Origin: Eoetvoesia sp035555955
GTDB lineage: Bacteria > Pseudomonadota > Gammaproteobacteria > Burkholderiales > Burkholderiaceae_B
Reading direction: 5' to 3'
Length of the DNA: 64,000 nt
Assembly (NCBI RefSeq): GCF_035555955.1
Contig: NZ_DATMGA010000070.1
Coordinates: 56,612-120,611, forward strand
Positions within the stretch are counted from its first letter, which is position 1; each line of letters begins with the position of its first letter. Position numbers and translations under genes: made by a program. Below the pieces are notes generated by a model, which was given only the letters and a program-made list of their open reading frames with translations, made no database searches and was not told where the DNA came from. Of the stretch, positions 1-8,361 are shown piece after piece.

Positions 1-833
1 TTGCCGGGAAATGCATCGGGAAGCTGTTCTGCCACAACAATAGGGAAGGCTGGCATGATTGCACCTTCGGCGGCCTTTCCAGCCATACGGATGAAATCGG
101 GCGTGGCAGTCGCGTGCGTATGATATATAGGCCCTTTATAGCCTCGGTCAACGATTGCCAATTGAGGCACTGCCGCCGCTGCGGAAGTCGCACCCACAAC
201 CACCGCATCGGGTTTGGCGGCGACCACCTTCAGGGCTTGCGACAGCACCGACGTATCGGTACGGTTGAACCGCTCGACGGCCACAATACGGATATTCGCC
301 GCCTTTGCCGCTTTGCTGATCGCCTGAAGCCAGGTCTCACCCAGCGAATCGGAAAAACCGATAAAGCCTATGGTTTTGCCACCATTTGCCTTGATACGCT
401 CGACAACGCCATCCGCGGCAATCTGGAACGACCACGGAGACTTGAAGCTCCATTTTTCCTGCTCCGGCGGCAAGTCGAATGCGGCCAGACCAATATGCGG
501 TGTTTGCGTCTCCAATGCCACCCCGGCGACGGCAATGGTTCCTGGTGTCGCCGTAGAACCGATCAAAAGGTCGACTTTGTCCTCGAAAACCAATTTCTTC
601 GCGTTCTTCACCGCATTCGTCGGGTCGGTTCCATCATCGAGAACGATATATCGTACCTTTTCCCCTCCTATCTCCGTCGGGAGGAGAGGCACCGTATTTT
701 TCTGGGGCAAACCCGCTGATGCCGCCGGGCCTGTCAAAGCAAGCGTAATGCCCACCTTTATATCAGCATGAGCTACGGTAACCGTTGCAAGCGCTAGAAC
801 TGCAATCGCCGCTGACTGCTTGAAAAATTCCAT
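1..833 (-). CDS. ABC transporter substrate-binding protein, LivK type (partial)
   Basis: Periplasmic binding protein of an ABC importer, type 1 periplasmic-binding (LivK-like) family. The gene reads leftward and leaves the window, so only about 277 N-terminal residues are visible. A Sec signal peptide ends near HADIKVG and is followed by the family opening GITLALTGPAASAG, then YIVLDDGTDP and LLIGSTATPGT. The start ATG at 831-833 has GGAG about 6 bases upstream, and I see no frameshift in the visible part. It is divergent from the MarR gene at 988, a likely regulator. It closely resembles the binding protein at 45116-46267, sharing YIVLDD, TDP and KNAKKL. No permease or ATPase gene is in view. 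The ligand is unknown; aromatic acids or branched amino acids are typical for the family. Confidence 0.88.
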   Translation of the reverse strand, partial: MEFFKQSAAIAVLALATVTVAHADIKVGITLALTGPAASAGLPQKNTVPLLPTEIGGEKVRYIVLDDGTDPTNAVKNAKKLVFEDKVDLLIGSTATPGTIAVAGVALETQTPHIGLAAFDLPPEQEKWSFKSPWSFQIAADGVVERIKANGGKTIGFIGFSDSLGETWLQAISKAAKAANIRIVAVERFNRTDTSVLSQALKVVAAKPDAVVVGATSAAAAVPQLAIVDRGYKGPIYHTHATATPDFIRMAGKAAEGAIMPAFPIVVAEQLPDAFPG

Positions 834-867
834 CTTGTCTCCTCGGTGGGTTTATTATCAATCCAAT

Positions 868-885
868 TACTTTCATTTGTAAGTA
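868..885. promoter_or_regulatory. Inverted repeat between divergent genes, possible MarR operator
   Basis: TACTT (868-872) and AAGTA (881-885) form an inverted repeat with an 8-base spacer. It lies in the AT-rich divergent intergenic region between the binding-protein gene (start 833) and the MarR gene (start 988). MarR regulators commonly bind such repeats in shared promoters. The arms are short, so this is only a candidate. Confidence 0.3.
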
Positions 886-987
886 TATTATCGAGCTTCG
901 AAGAAAGTTGCAAGCATCGTTTCGCAACGATCAGGAACACATTACGCTTACAATCGCCCTACCCCATTCCACCGTATAAAGACCACT

Positions 988-1491
988 ATGGTTCCAAAAA
1001 AAGACAGAAATCGCCGTACCGAATTGGCACCTCAAAGCGAGGCGAGCCACCAGCTTGATGAGTTGAAGCTCGACGACTATCTCCCTTATCAATTCTCGGT
1101 GTTGTCCGGCTACCTTAGTCAAGTTTTGATGAGCCAATACGGCGAACCATTCAACCTAACAATCCCAGAATGGAGGGTCGTTGCCTTTCTTGGCAACAAA
1201 GTCGGTCTGTCGGCAGGAGAGATTTCCGAAAGCACCAGACTGGACGAGGTAGCCATCCACCGAGCCGTGAAGTGCCTGCTTAAGAAAGGCCTTCTGACTC
1301 GTACGATCGCGAACGATGATAAGCGGCGCAAGCCGCTTGCCTTGACCAAACAGGGCCAGCGGGTTTTTCTAGCCATAACACCGCTTGCCCTGGAACTCGA
1401 AAGAGACATGCTGAATTGCCTTAGCAGCCGCGAAGCGGCGGCGCTAAGAAAAATCATGGCGAAACTGAAAAAAGATTTTCTAGGTGGCTAG
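988..1491 (+). CDS. MarR family transcriptional regulator
   Basis: DNA-binding regulator of 167 residues, normal length for MarR proteins. The winged helix-turn-helix lies at about residues 60-125 (LSAGEISESTRLDEVAIHRA, then the wing NDDKRRKPLALTKQG). The basic N-terminal extension (about 30 residues) is longer than usual. It is transcribed away from the binding-protein gene ending at 833, so autoregulation and control of that transporter component is the simplest reading. The effector is probably the imported aromatic or carboxylic acid, but nothing in the sequence shows this directly. Confidence 0.9.
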   Translation: MVPKKDRNRRTELAPQSEASHQLDELKLDDYLPYQFSVLSGYLSQVLMSQYGEPFNLTIPEWRVVAFLGNKVGLSAGEISESTRLDEVAIHRAVKCLLKKGLLTRTIANDDKRRKPLALTKQGQRVFLAITPLALELERDMLNCLSSREAAALRKIMAKLKKDFLGG

Positions 1492-1552
1492 CGCGCTATC
1501 TCGGCGGCCCGAACGGCTATATGCGCGGCCTTTGCCCGGGAGCTTTCGACAC

Positions 1553-1744
1553 TTACCGGCGGGCCCGCGGGCGGCGGCATAGCGCCCAGGCGCAAATCAG
1601 CACGGGCACGCCCAGCCCGATCCAGGCCACCCCATCATGCCAGCCGTCGCCCAGCAACCCCGCGACCAGCCCGACAAGAGTCATCACAGCCAGCGCCGCA
1701 GGCCAGCGGAATATGCGGCCATAGCCCCGCGCAGGCGGCCTCAC
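1553..1744 (-). CDS. Small two-helix membrane protein downstream of PepSY gene
   Basis: A 63-residue protein starting with GTG at 1742-1744, overlapping the PepSY stop codon in a GTGA arrangement that implies translational coupling. It has two hydrophobic stretches (WPAALAVMTLVGLVAGLLG and VAWIGLGVPVLICAWAL) and an Arg-rich C terminus. I do not recognise a family. Position at the end of a TonB receptor-PepSY operon suggests an accessory role in siderophore-iron release or reduction at the inner membrane. The start choice rests on the overlap. Confidence 0.6.
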   Translation of the reverse strand: MRPPARGYGRIFRWPAALAVMTLVGLVAGLLGDGWHDGVAWIGLGVPVLICAWALCRRPRARR

Positions 1745-2886
1745 GACAATGCCCCTTTGTGCACACGGCCCGCGCCCGCAGCCAGGGCCACCGCGCGGGG
1801 CTTGCGCAGCCACAAATACAAACCGCTGCCCAGCACCACAATAGTAATCAGATCCAGCAGCGCCCAGAGTATCTTCATGGGCATGCCGCCGTAATCGCCG
1901 AAGTGCAGGGGCTGGGACATATAAAGCGTATTCAGGTACCAGGGCGGCGGCACGCTGCCGACCACCTTGCCGGTAAGCGCATCGGCCAGCACGGGTTGAT
2001 ACAGCCGCGACGTCAGCGGAGTATTGCCCCGCATGTAAATCGCGTAATGATGCGGCGTGCTGCTTATCGTGCCCGGAAACGCCACGAAGCTGATGGTCAT
2101 GCCCGGTTCAGCGGCCTGCGCCGCCTTGGCGGCAAGCTCGAGCGACGCCAGGGCATCGGGGGAAGGCGGCTTGCCGTCCTTGTACTGCGCCAGCCACGGC
2201 GCAAGATGCGTGCTCTGCCAATAGCCGACCAGCGGCACGGACAAAGTATTGACTACCCCTGTCAGGCCGACCACCAGCGCCCAGCCCAGCGTGACAATGC
2301 CCAGCACATTGTGCAGATCCAGCCACCGGACGCGCGCCGAGCGCCCGCTGCGTACCGTGCCGAACTCCAGCTTGCGCATGAACGGGGCATACAGAACCAC
2401 CCCCGACACGAGGGCCAGAACAAGCAGCAACCCCATGAAGCCCAGAAACAGCATGCCCGGCACGCCGGCGAACAAGTCGATGTGCAGGCGCGTCATCCAG
2501 AACATGAAGCCCTGGTTGAAATCGGGAGCGCCCAATAGCCTGGCGGTGCGGGCATCGACCAACGCCACGTCGAAACGCTCGGTTTCGTTCAGCTTGTCAG
2601 CCAGCGATACGTACCAGAACGTATCGTCGTCCGGCTCCTGGCTAAGGTACAGCACTGGCTTGCCCGGAAAACGCGCCTTGGCCGTTTCCAGCACCTTGTC
2701 GATACTGGCCCGCGGCGTATCCGCCGGCATTTGCGGAGCTTCCACTTCCGTTCCCAGCAAATGGCCGATCTCATGATGAAAAATCAGCGGCAAGCCGGTC
2801 AGGCACAACAGCAGCATGAAAACGGTGCAGACCAGGCTGCTCCATTTATGCAGCCAAGCCCAGTATCGCAAGGTGGCGGTCTTCAT
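1741..2886 (-). CDS. PepSY-associated transmembrane protein (siderophore-iron reductase type)
   Basis: Inner-membrane protein of 381 residues, PepSY-associated TM family. A first helix (SSLVCTVFMLLLCLTGLPLI) is followed by a periplasmic PepSY-like region, then helices near 145-170, 190-215 and 330-360 (LWALLDLITIVVLGSGLYLW). Such proteins are commonly encoded next to TonB-dependent siderophore receptors, and some relatives reduce ferric siderophores. Here it starts 22 bases after the receptor stop, with GAAGG about 6 bases before the ATG, so it is co-transcribed with the receptor. Reductase activity is inferred from context only. Confidence 0.88.
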   Translation of the reverse strand: MKTATLRYWAWLHKWSSLVCTVFMLLLCLTGLPLIFHHEIGHLLGTEVEAPQMPADTPRASIDKVLETAKARFPGKPVLYLSQEPDDDTFWYVSLADKLNETERFDVALVDARTARLLGAPDFNQGFMFWMTRLHIDLFAGVPGMLFLGFMGLLLVLALVSGVVLYAPFMRKLEFGTVRSGRSARVRWLDLHNVLGIVTLGWALVVGLTGVVNTLSVPLVGYWQSTHLAPWLAQYKDGKPPSPDALASLELAAKAAQAAEPGMTISFVAFPGTISSTPHHYAIYMRGNTPLTSRLYQPVLADALTGKVVGSVPPPWYLNTLYMSQPLHFGDYGGMPMKILWALLDLITIVVLGSGLYLWLRKPRAVALAAGAGRVHKGALS

Positions 2887-2908
2887 ATCGAGCCTTCAGC
2901 CGGCGGGC

Positions 2909-5092
2909 CTAGAAGCGCATGGTGGCGTTGAGGCTGATGCTGCGCGCGTCGCCCGCCTTGATGTAGTCGGCATACTGATACATCCAGTACTTCTTGTCGG
3001 CGACGTTGTTCACCGCAAGGCGAAACGTCGTGTCGTAGCCGCTGATCTGCGTGTCGTAGGTCGCGCCGACGTCGACAATCGTATACCCGCCCACCTTGAT
3101 ATCGTTGGTGGGCCGCAGCATGGTGCTGCCGGTGTATTTGGCATCGGCCGAAATCTTCAGGCCGGAAAGCTGCGGAACGCGATACGAAATCCGGGCCGCT
3201 GCCACGAACTTCGGCGCTCCCGCCACACGGTTGCCGATATTGGCCGCGCCCCGCTTATATTCGGAATCCAGCAGCATTACGCTGCCGCCCACGTTCCAGT
3301 TGGAACCCAGGCGGGCCGACGCCCCCAGTTCCGCCCCTTGGTAGGTCGACAAGCCGTCCTGCACGAGCTCATTGGCGGCATTGGCATACTCCGCCTTCCT
3401 CTCGATGCGGAACAATGCCGCGGTCGCCGCCCAGCGTTCGTTCTCCGTCTTCACGCCGACTTCGTATTGCCGGCTTTTCAAGGGGTTGAGCTGCGCCCCG
3501 TAGTTGGCGTAGCCGATGCCCACCGAAGTGCCCTGCTCCAGCGATTCAACGTAGCTCGCGTACGCCATGGTTTGCGGCGCAAGCTTGTACATCAAGGCCA
3601 CGGTCGGCGTAACCACGCCGTTCTTCTTGTATGACGAGTATTCAGCACCGGCGGCGGTAAAGGCCTTTTGATCGTAATTGGTATAGCGCAGGCCGCCCAG
3701 CACCGACCAGCGATCCGTCAATTGCACCGTATCGCTGGCGAAGATGGCTTTCTGGGTAATCTCGGCGCCGCGATACAGGCCCAGGCTGTTTACGGTGCCG
3801 ACGCTGTAGAAGGAATTGGTGTTTTGCGTCCACAACGAACCCGTTCCCAGCTTCCCCGGATAGCCGCCGTTCGCATAATTGCCCAGGCTATAGTCGTTTT
3901 TCTGTTCCTGCCACGATACGCCGATCACGACATCATGCTTGAGCGAACCGGTCTGGAATCGGCCTTGCGCCATCGCCTGCCACAGATTGAATTGGTAGGC
4001 TTCGCCGTAATCCGAGCGGGCGTCATCGTAATTGCCCAGGTCGTCCTGCAAATACAGCACCTCTTCGTTGCGCCGCGTCTTGGTGGACGATTGGCTGTAG
4101 CTGGTGCTCAACGTCCACTCCGGCGAAATCTCGTATTTCAGCCCCGTGGAATAGAACCGGAAGGCATTGTCGGAATACGTGCCATTGCCCACCAGGCGCC
4201 CATTGTCGTTGCGCACCGGCGAAGGCAGGTTCTGCCCCGCCAGTTCCGAGGTGGTGATGGTGGGCTCGGTGTCGGAAGCCTTTCTGTCCTGGTAAATGCT
4301 CTGGAAATCCCAGGTCAGCTTGTCCATAAGCTTGGCATCCAGCGCCAGTGAAATCGAATCCCGCTTCAGCCGGCCGTCGTTGTTGGTGGCGCCCTCCTCG
4401 TGCGTGGCATTGAGCCGGTAGCCGAACCGGCCATCGTTGCCCGCGCGCCCGCCCAGATCCACGCTTTCGCGCCACAGGCTCTTCGAGGTGTACCCCAACG
4501 TCACGGCGCGCACCGGCTCGTTCGTGGGTTTCTTGGTAACGTAATTGACCAGGCCGCCCGGTGCGCCAAAGCCGTACATGAAGCCCGATGCCCCCTTGAG
4601 CAGGTCGATCCGCTCGAATTGCTCGTAGGGCAGCGTGGTGACGTAGCTGATGAACGGCTTGCCGTCGATGCGAAAGGAGTTCTGCCAGTCCAGGTCCAGA
4701 CCGCGCACGGTCAGGTAGCTGGCCCAGGCGCCGCTCGCGGCGCTGTTGTCGGAGACCGAGGCGTCCAGCATGAAGACATCGCCCAGCTTGTTCACCTGGC
4801 GGGATTCGATGTCGGCGCTGGTCACGACCGACGACGAGAACGGCGTCTCGAGTTGGCTGCGGCTGCCCAGCGCGCCGCTATCCACCGGCGCCTGAAGATG
4901 CTGCAGTGTGTCGTCCACGGCCGTGCCGGTAACCGTCACGGACGGCAGTTGCGTTACGGACTTTGCGGCTGAATCCGCACTTTGCGCCCAAGCAGCCTGC
5001 CCCGCGCCCAGGCCCGCCGCGACCACCACCGCCAGCGGCGTGCGCGTCAATATGGACAGACCTTTCCCTACGTTTCTTCTTGCAGCCGGCAT
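2909..5092 (-). CDS. TonB-dependent siderophore receptor
   Basis: Outer-membrane gated channel for ferric siderophores, 727 residues. An N-terminal signal peptide (to about residue 36) precedes a TonB-box-like LPSVTVTGTA, the plug domain (TVRGLDLDWQNSFRIDG; ERIDLLKGASGFMYGFGAPG) and a 22-strand-type barrel ending in a C-terminal Phe (ATMRF), the usual outer-membrane sorting signal. The ATG at 5090-5092 follows AGGA at a good spacing. It is first in an operon with the PepSY gene and a small membrane protein. A Fur-box-like sequence lies upstream, so iron repression is likely. The siderophore is not deducible. Confidence 0.95.
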   Translation of the reverse strand: MPAARRNVGKGLSILTRTPLAVVVAAGLGAGQAAWAQSADSAAKSVTQLPSVTVTGTAVDDTLQHLQAPVDSGALGSRSQLETPFSSSVVTSADIESRQVNKLGDVFMLDASVSDNSAASGAWASYLTVRGLDLDWQNSFRIDGKPFISYVTTLPYEQFERIDLLKGASGFMYGFGAPGGLVNYVTKKPTNEPVRAVTLGYTSKSLWRESVDLGGRAGNDGRFGYRLNATHEEGATNNDGRLKRDSISLALDAKLMDKLTWDFQSIYQDRKASDTEPTITTSELAGQNLPSPVRNDNGRLVGNGTYSDNAFRFYSTGLKYEISPEWTLSTSYSQSSTKTRRNEEVLYLQDDLGNYDDARSDYGEAYQFNLWQAMAQGRFQTGSLKHDVVIGVSWQEQKNDYSLGNYANGGYPGKLGTGSLWTQNTNSFYSVGTVNSLGLYRGAEITQKAIFASDTVQLTDRWSVLGGLRYTNYDQKAFTAAGAEYSSYKKNGVVTPTVALMYKLAPQTMAYASYVESLEQGTSVGIGYANYGAQLNPLKSRQYEVGVKTENERWAATAALFRIERKAEYANAANELVQDGLSTYQGAELGASARLGSNWNVGGSVMLLDSEYKRGAANIGNRVAGAPKFVAAARISYRVPQLSGLKISADAKYTGSTMLRPTNDIKVGGYTIVDVGATYDTQISGYDTTFRLAVNNVADKKYWMYQYADYIKAGDARSISLNATMRF

Positions 5093-5126
5093 AAAAATCC
5101 TGATCGAGTAGATAATTTCGGTCAGG

Positions 5127-5175
5127 ATTATAAATTAATATCGAGAATGCAACTAATTCTTATTGATAATAAGGT
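5127..5175 (-). promoter_or_regulatory. Promoter with Fur-box-like sequence for siderophore receptor
   Basis: Upstream of the receptor, the AT-rich stretch contains a TATAAT -10 (plus strand 5127-5132) and an imperfect palindrome GAGAATGCAACTAATTCTT at 5143-5161, followed by TATTGATAATAAGG. Repeats of the NATAAT/ATTATN kind are typical of Fur sites. Fit to the 19-base consensus is partial, so this is supported mainly by the gene it precedes. Confidence 0.5.
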
Positions 5176-5190
5176 TACGTGCGTGGCCTT

Positions 5191-6327
5191 TCACAACCCC
5201 GATGAGCCCGGCGCAGGCCCCGGCGCCGCAACGGCCTCCCGCCGCAACAACTCGCGCTTGCGATCCACCCCCCAACGGTAGCCTGAAAGCTGCCCATCGC
5301 GCCGCACAACGCGATGGCAGGGAATGGCGACGGCAATGCGGTTGGCCGCGCAGGCCCCCGCAACCGCCCGCACGGCCCTGGGCGCGCCGATGCGTTCGGC
5401 GATCTCGGCATAGCTTGCCGTAACCCCGGGTGGAATTTCACGCAGCGCCTGCCAGACCCGCTCCTGGAAGGCGGTGCCCCGCACGTCCAGCGGCAAATCC
5501 AGACCTATCGACGGCGCTTCGACAAACCCCACGACCCGGGCCATCAACTGCTCGAAGCCCGCGTCGCCGCCAATCAGTTGCGCCCTGGGGAATTGATCCT
5601 GCAGGCTGCGCACCAACGCATCCGGATCCTCGCCCAGCAAAATGGCGCAAATGCCCCGCTGGCTCTGGGCGGCCAGGATGGCGCCCAGCGAACACTGACC
5701 CACCGCGAACCGGATCACCGCGCCCGTGCCGCCAGCCCGGTAATCGCGCGCTCGCATGCCCAGCAGCCGTTCCGAGGCCTCGTAGAACCGGCTGTTGGAA
5801 TTGAACCCCGCGCCATAGATCGCATCCGTAACAGAGGCCCCCGCCACGCTCAACTCCTCACGCAGCTTGCGGGCCCGGTAGGCCGAGGCATAGGCCTTGG
5901 GCGTCAGCCCCGTTTCCGCCTTGAACACACGATGAAAATGAAAAGGGCTCATGCCGGCCAAGGCCGCCAGCTCGTCCAGATTCGGCGGAGTCTGGGCGGA
6001 TTCGATCAGCCGGCAGGCCCGCGCCACGAGCTCCGCCCGCCCCGGGCCTTCGCCGGCCCCAGCCTCCCCGGCACGGCGGCTGGGACGATAGCCCGCCGCC
6101 TCGGCGCCCTCGGCCGTGTCGAAGAACTCCACGTTCTCGCGCTTTGGCAAACGCGCGGACGAGCCCGGACGACAATACACACCGGTGGTCCGCACCGCAT
6201 AAACAAAACAACCGTCCGCCGCCGCATCACGCCGCTGGACGGCCCGCCAACGAGCTTCGTCCGTCGAGTATTCCGCAGAAATCAAAACGCTGGTATTCAT
6301 GGCTGCCATCCCGAAAACTTGATCCAT
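5191..6327 (-). CDS. ada: Ada-type DNA alkylation repair protein / AraC regulator with degenerate zinc site
   Basis: Bifunctional Ada homologue, 378 residues. The N-terminal methylphosphotriester domain is recognisable (DGCFVYAVRTTGVYCRPG, then ENVEFFD). Of the four cysteines that bind zinc in E. coli Ada, only the methyl-acceptor equivalent Cys52 remains; the others read Ser56, Ser83 and Ala86 (YCRPGSSARL; YRPSRRAG). An AraC helix-turn-helix (about 100-190; LAALAGMSPFHFHRVFKAET) and an intact O6-methylguanine methyltransferase domain follow (PCHR with nucleophile Cys337). So direct O6-methylguanine repair should work, whereas zinc-dependent sensing of phosphotriester damage is doubtful. Met7 and Met10 are alternative starts. 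It is transcribed toward the siderophore operon but separated by that promoter. Confidence 0.92.
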   Translation of the reverse strand: MDQVFGMAAMNTSVLISAEYSTDEARWRAVQRRDAAADGCFVYAVRTTGVYCRPGSSARLPKRENVEFFDTAEGAEAAGYRPSRRAGEAGAGEGPGRAELVARACRLIESAQTPPNLDELAALAGMSPFHFHRVFKAETGLTPKAYASAYRARKLREELSVAGASVTDAIYGAGFNSNSRFYEASERLLGMRARDYRAGGTGAVIRFAVGQCSLGAILAAQSQRGICAILLGEDPDALVRSLQDQFPRAQLIGGDAGFEQLMARVVGFVEAPSIGLDLPLDVRGTAFQERVWQALREIPPGVTASYAEIAERIGAPRAVRAVAGACAANRIAVAIPCHRVVRRDGQLSGYRWGVDRKRELLRREAVAAPGPAPGSSGL

Positions 6328-6403
6328 GGCGACAGCTTAAACCCGAATCCCATCGCAAAGAATCCGATTCTTGCGGTGGAATTTTTTAAGAATCGAATAC
6401 AGC

Positions 6404-7201
6404 TCACTCAGCCATACGCTGCAGCGCTTCCAGTTCCAATTCATCGAAACCCGCCGCACGCCGGGCATCGAGGTTGAATGGCCCGCGCAGGCGCGGCGCT
6501 CGATACTGCCTGGCCATTGCTTCGTATGTGTCCAGGGCGTCACGCCGCTGTTGCAGGCAAAGCCATTTGTACCAACGATTACCAATGGCCACATGGCCGA
6601 CCTCATCGCGCAGAATAATGTCCAGTATGGCCGCGCTTTCGTTATCGCCCGCCTGAGCAAGACGATGCCGTATCTGCGGCGAGACATCCAGGCCGCGCGC
6701 CTCCAGCGTACGCGGCACCAGGGCCAGCCGCGCCAACAAATCACTCTGCGTCTTTTCAGACATTTCCCACAAGCCATTGTGAGCGGGAAAATCCCCATAA
6801 ACATGGCCCAATGCCTGTAAACGGCGTGAAAGCAGATCAAAATGCGTCGCTTCTTCGAACGCCACCACGCACCAGTCCTGGTAGAACGCCTCCGGCATGC
6901 CAGGGAAACGCCACATGATGTCCAGCGCCAGGTTAATGGCGTTGAATTCAATGTGCGCCAACGCATGCAACAGCACGACCCGGCCTTCTATCGTCGACAT
7001 GGTGCGGCGCGGCACACTTGCGGGCGCAATGAGTTCAGGGCGCGCAGGCCTGCCCGGAATGCCGGGCGGAACATCCAGGCGCACATCGACATCTATGTTC
7101 ACCAAAGCGCGCAACGACCAAACCGCCGCGCATTTTGCCTCGGCATCTTGCAATGCCAAGGCATCGAGCGCCCGTCGGCGCAGTTCCCCTTTGTTTTCCA
7201 T
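6404..7201 (-). CDS. DUF455 family ferritin-like protein
   Basis: A 265-residue DUF455 protein, a ferritin-like four-helix fold related to the tRNA hydroxylase MiaE. Likely metal-ligand positions appear as HIEFNAINLALD, FEEATHFDLL and RDEVGHVAIGN. Biochemical function of the family is not established; a di-iron oxidase or hydroxylase role is a reasonable guess. I chose the second Met (MENKGELRRR) because the preceding codons are a copied fragment of an aldolase gene (see 7224-7259). It follows the Rieske gene ending at 7264 in the same orientation, so it may be the last gene of that catabolic operon. Confidence 0.8.
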   Translation of the reverse strand: MENKGELRRRALDALALQDAEAKCAAVWSLRALVNIDVDVRLDVPPGIPGRPARPELIAPASVPRRTMSTIEGRVVLLHALAHIEFNAINLALDIMWRFPGMPEAFYQDWCVVAFEEATHFDLLSRRLQALGHVYGDFPAHNGLWEMSEKTQSDLLARLALVPRTLEARGLDVSPQIRHRLAQAGDNESAAILDIILRDEVGHVAIGNRWYKWLCLQQRRDALDTYEAMARQYRAPRLRGPFNLDARRAAGFDELELEALQRMAE

Positions 7202-7223
7202 CGTGCAAGATCTTTCCATTTTT

Positions 7224-7259
7224 CGGCACGCGGCATCCGCTTCTTTTTCGCTAAGTTAG
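7224..7259 (-). pseudogene. Relic of class II aldolase gene 3' end (36-bp copy)
   Basis: 36 bases here match 17670-17705 at 34 of 36 positions, in the same orientation. The other copy is inside the class II aldolase gene and encodes LSEKEADAACRN; read on the minus strand here it gives LSEKEADAACRK. It sits between a Rieske gene and the DUF455 gene, so it appears to be leftover coding sequence from a deleted or recombined aldolase gene. Confidence 0.7.
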
Positions 7260-7263
7260 CATA

Positions 7264-8316
7264 CTAAGAACCCGAACCCTCCGCATCCAGCATCGCCCCT
7301 ATCTTTCGGCGTACCCATGTGGCGCCCACATCGCACACCCCCGAGAGCTCGGTCTTGACGTTCGCATATTGCTCCAGCAGCGGCTCGATCTGCTCAAGCG
7401 CAAAGACGTCCTCCTCGCGCGTGTCTTCGACGGCTTTTTTAAGCCACGCATCGAATTGCACCGACTCTGTATGGAAATTGCGGCAGATGCCGCTGAAGTC
7501 GTGCGAAGTCGTGGCGGTTTCAGGGGTAACGCCATGAAGATGATTGGAGATCCCCAGCAATGTACGCTCGCCCTTGGAGGCGCTGGTATAAAAATGGAAA
7601 AACGTAATAACCAGACCCGGTCCCAGGAATTCGGAACCCAACTCGATATCCATGGCGCCCTCGAAACCAGGGAACCCTTCGCGGATATAAGGCATTGCCG
7701 GCGCCTGGTCCAGCAGCCAGCGGTAAACGGCGATAGGTTCTTCACGCACCTGGTTGGGCGGCGCTTCCGCCGCATCGGGCGCGGAAATTGTCTTGCCATG
7801 CAGATAGCCGATATGGCTGAGATCCATGACGTTGTCGATAATCAATTGCCCGCGCGCCTTGATGGGCGTAATACCGTTAGGCACCAGCCGCCAGCCGGGC
7901 AGATCGATGCCGGCACGATCCAGCGCAGGTAAAAGCGACAAATCAGCCTTGTCCGCATCACCCATCCATATCCATATCAGGCCGCCTCGCTCCACGACAG
8001 CGTAAGTACGCTGCTTGAATGCCTTCGGCGCATTGCCCTGGGCGGGGATCTTCGTGCACCGCCCCTCGCAATTCAGGGTGTAGCCATGATACGAACACTG
8101 TATGGAGTCGCCGACCAAAGCGCCGTTTTTCAATGGATAGTGCCTGTGCGGGCACAACCCCCACATCGCCACCGGCGTTCCGTCCTGCTTACGATACAGA
8201 ACAACGGGATCATCCAGAAACGTCCGCTGCAAAGGCTCCCGGCCGACCTCTTCGGCCCAGGCGGCCATATACCACGCATTTCGTACGTACTTTTGTCCAG
8301 CTTTATATGGATACAT
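7264..8316 (-). CDS. Rieske non-heme iron oxygenase, VanA-like (copy 1)
   Basis: Oxygenase component of a mononuclear-iron Rieske enzyme, 350 residues, like the aromatic O-demethylase/monooxygenase group (VanA type). The Rieske cluster ligands are Cys55, His57, Cys74 and His77 (CPHRHYP; CSYHGY). The catalytic iron site is NVMDLSHIGYLH with His168 and His173 and an Asp before them. It probably oxidises or demethylates an aromatic acid using electrons from a separate reductase. No VanB-like reductase is adjacent; the nearest candidate is the reductase/flavodoxin pair at 21.7-23.5 kb. It lies 45 bases after a second Rieske gene in a leftward operon. Confidence 0.92.
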   Translation of the reverse strand: MYPYKAGQKYVRNAWYMAAWAEEVGREPLQRTFLDDPVVLYRKQDGTPVAMWGLCPHRHYPLKNGALVGDSIQCSYHGYTLNCEGRCTKIPAQGNAPKAFKQRTYAVVERGGLIWIWMGDADKADLSLLPALDRAGIDLPGWRLVPNGITPIKARGQLIIDNVMDLSHIGYLHGKTISAPDAAEAPPNQVREEPIAVYRWLLDQAPAMPYIREGFPGFEGAMDIELGSEFLGPGLVITFFHFYTSASKGERTLLGISNHLHGVTPETATTSHDFSGICRNFHTESVQFDAWLKKAVEDTREEDVFALEQIEPLLEQYANVKTELSGVCDVGATWVRRKIGAMLDAEGSGS

Positions 8317-8361
8317 AACTGAAGCCCTTCTAAAAGCATTGTGACCCTGCCGCGCGACGCA

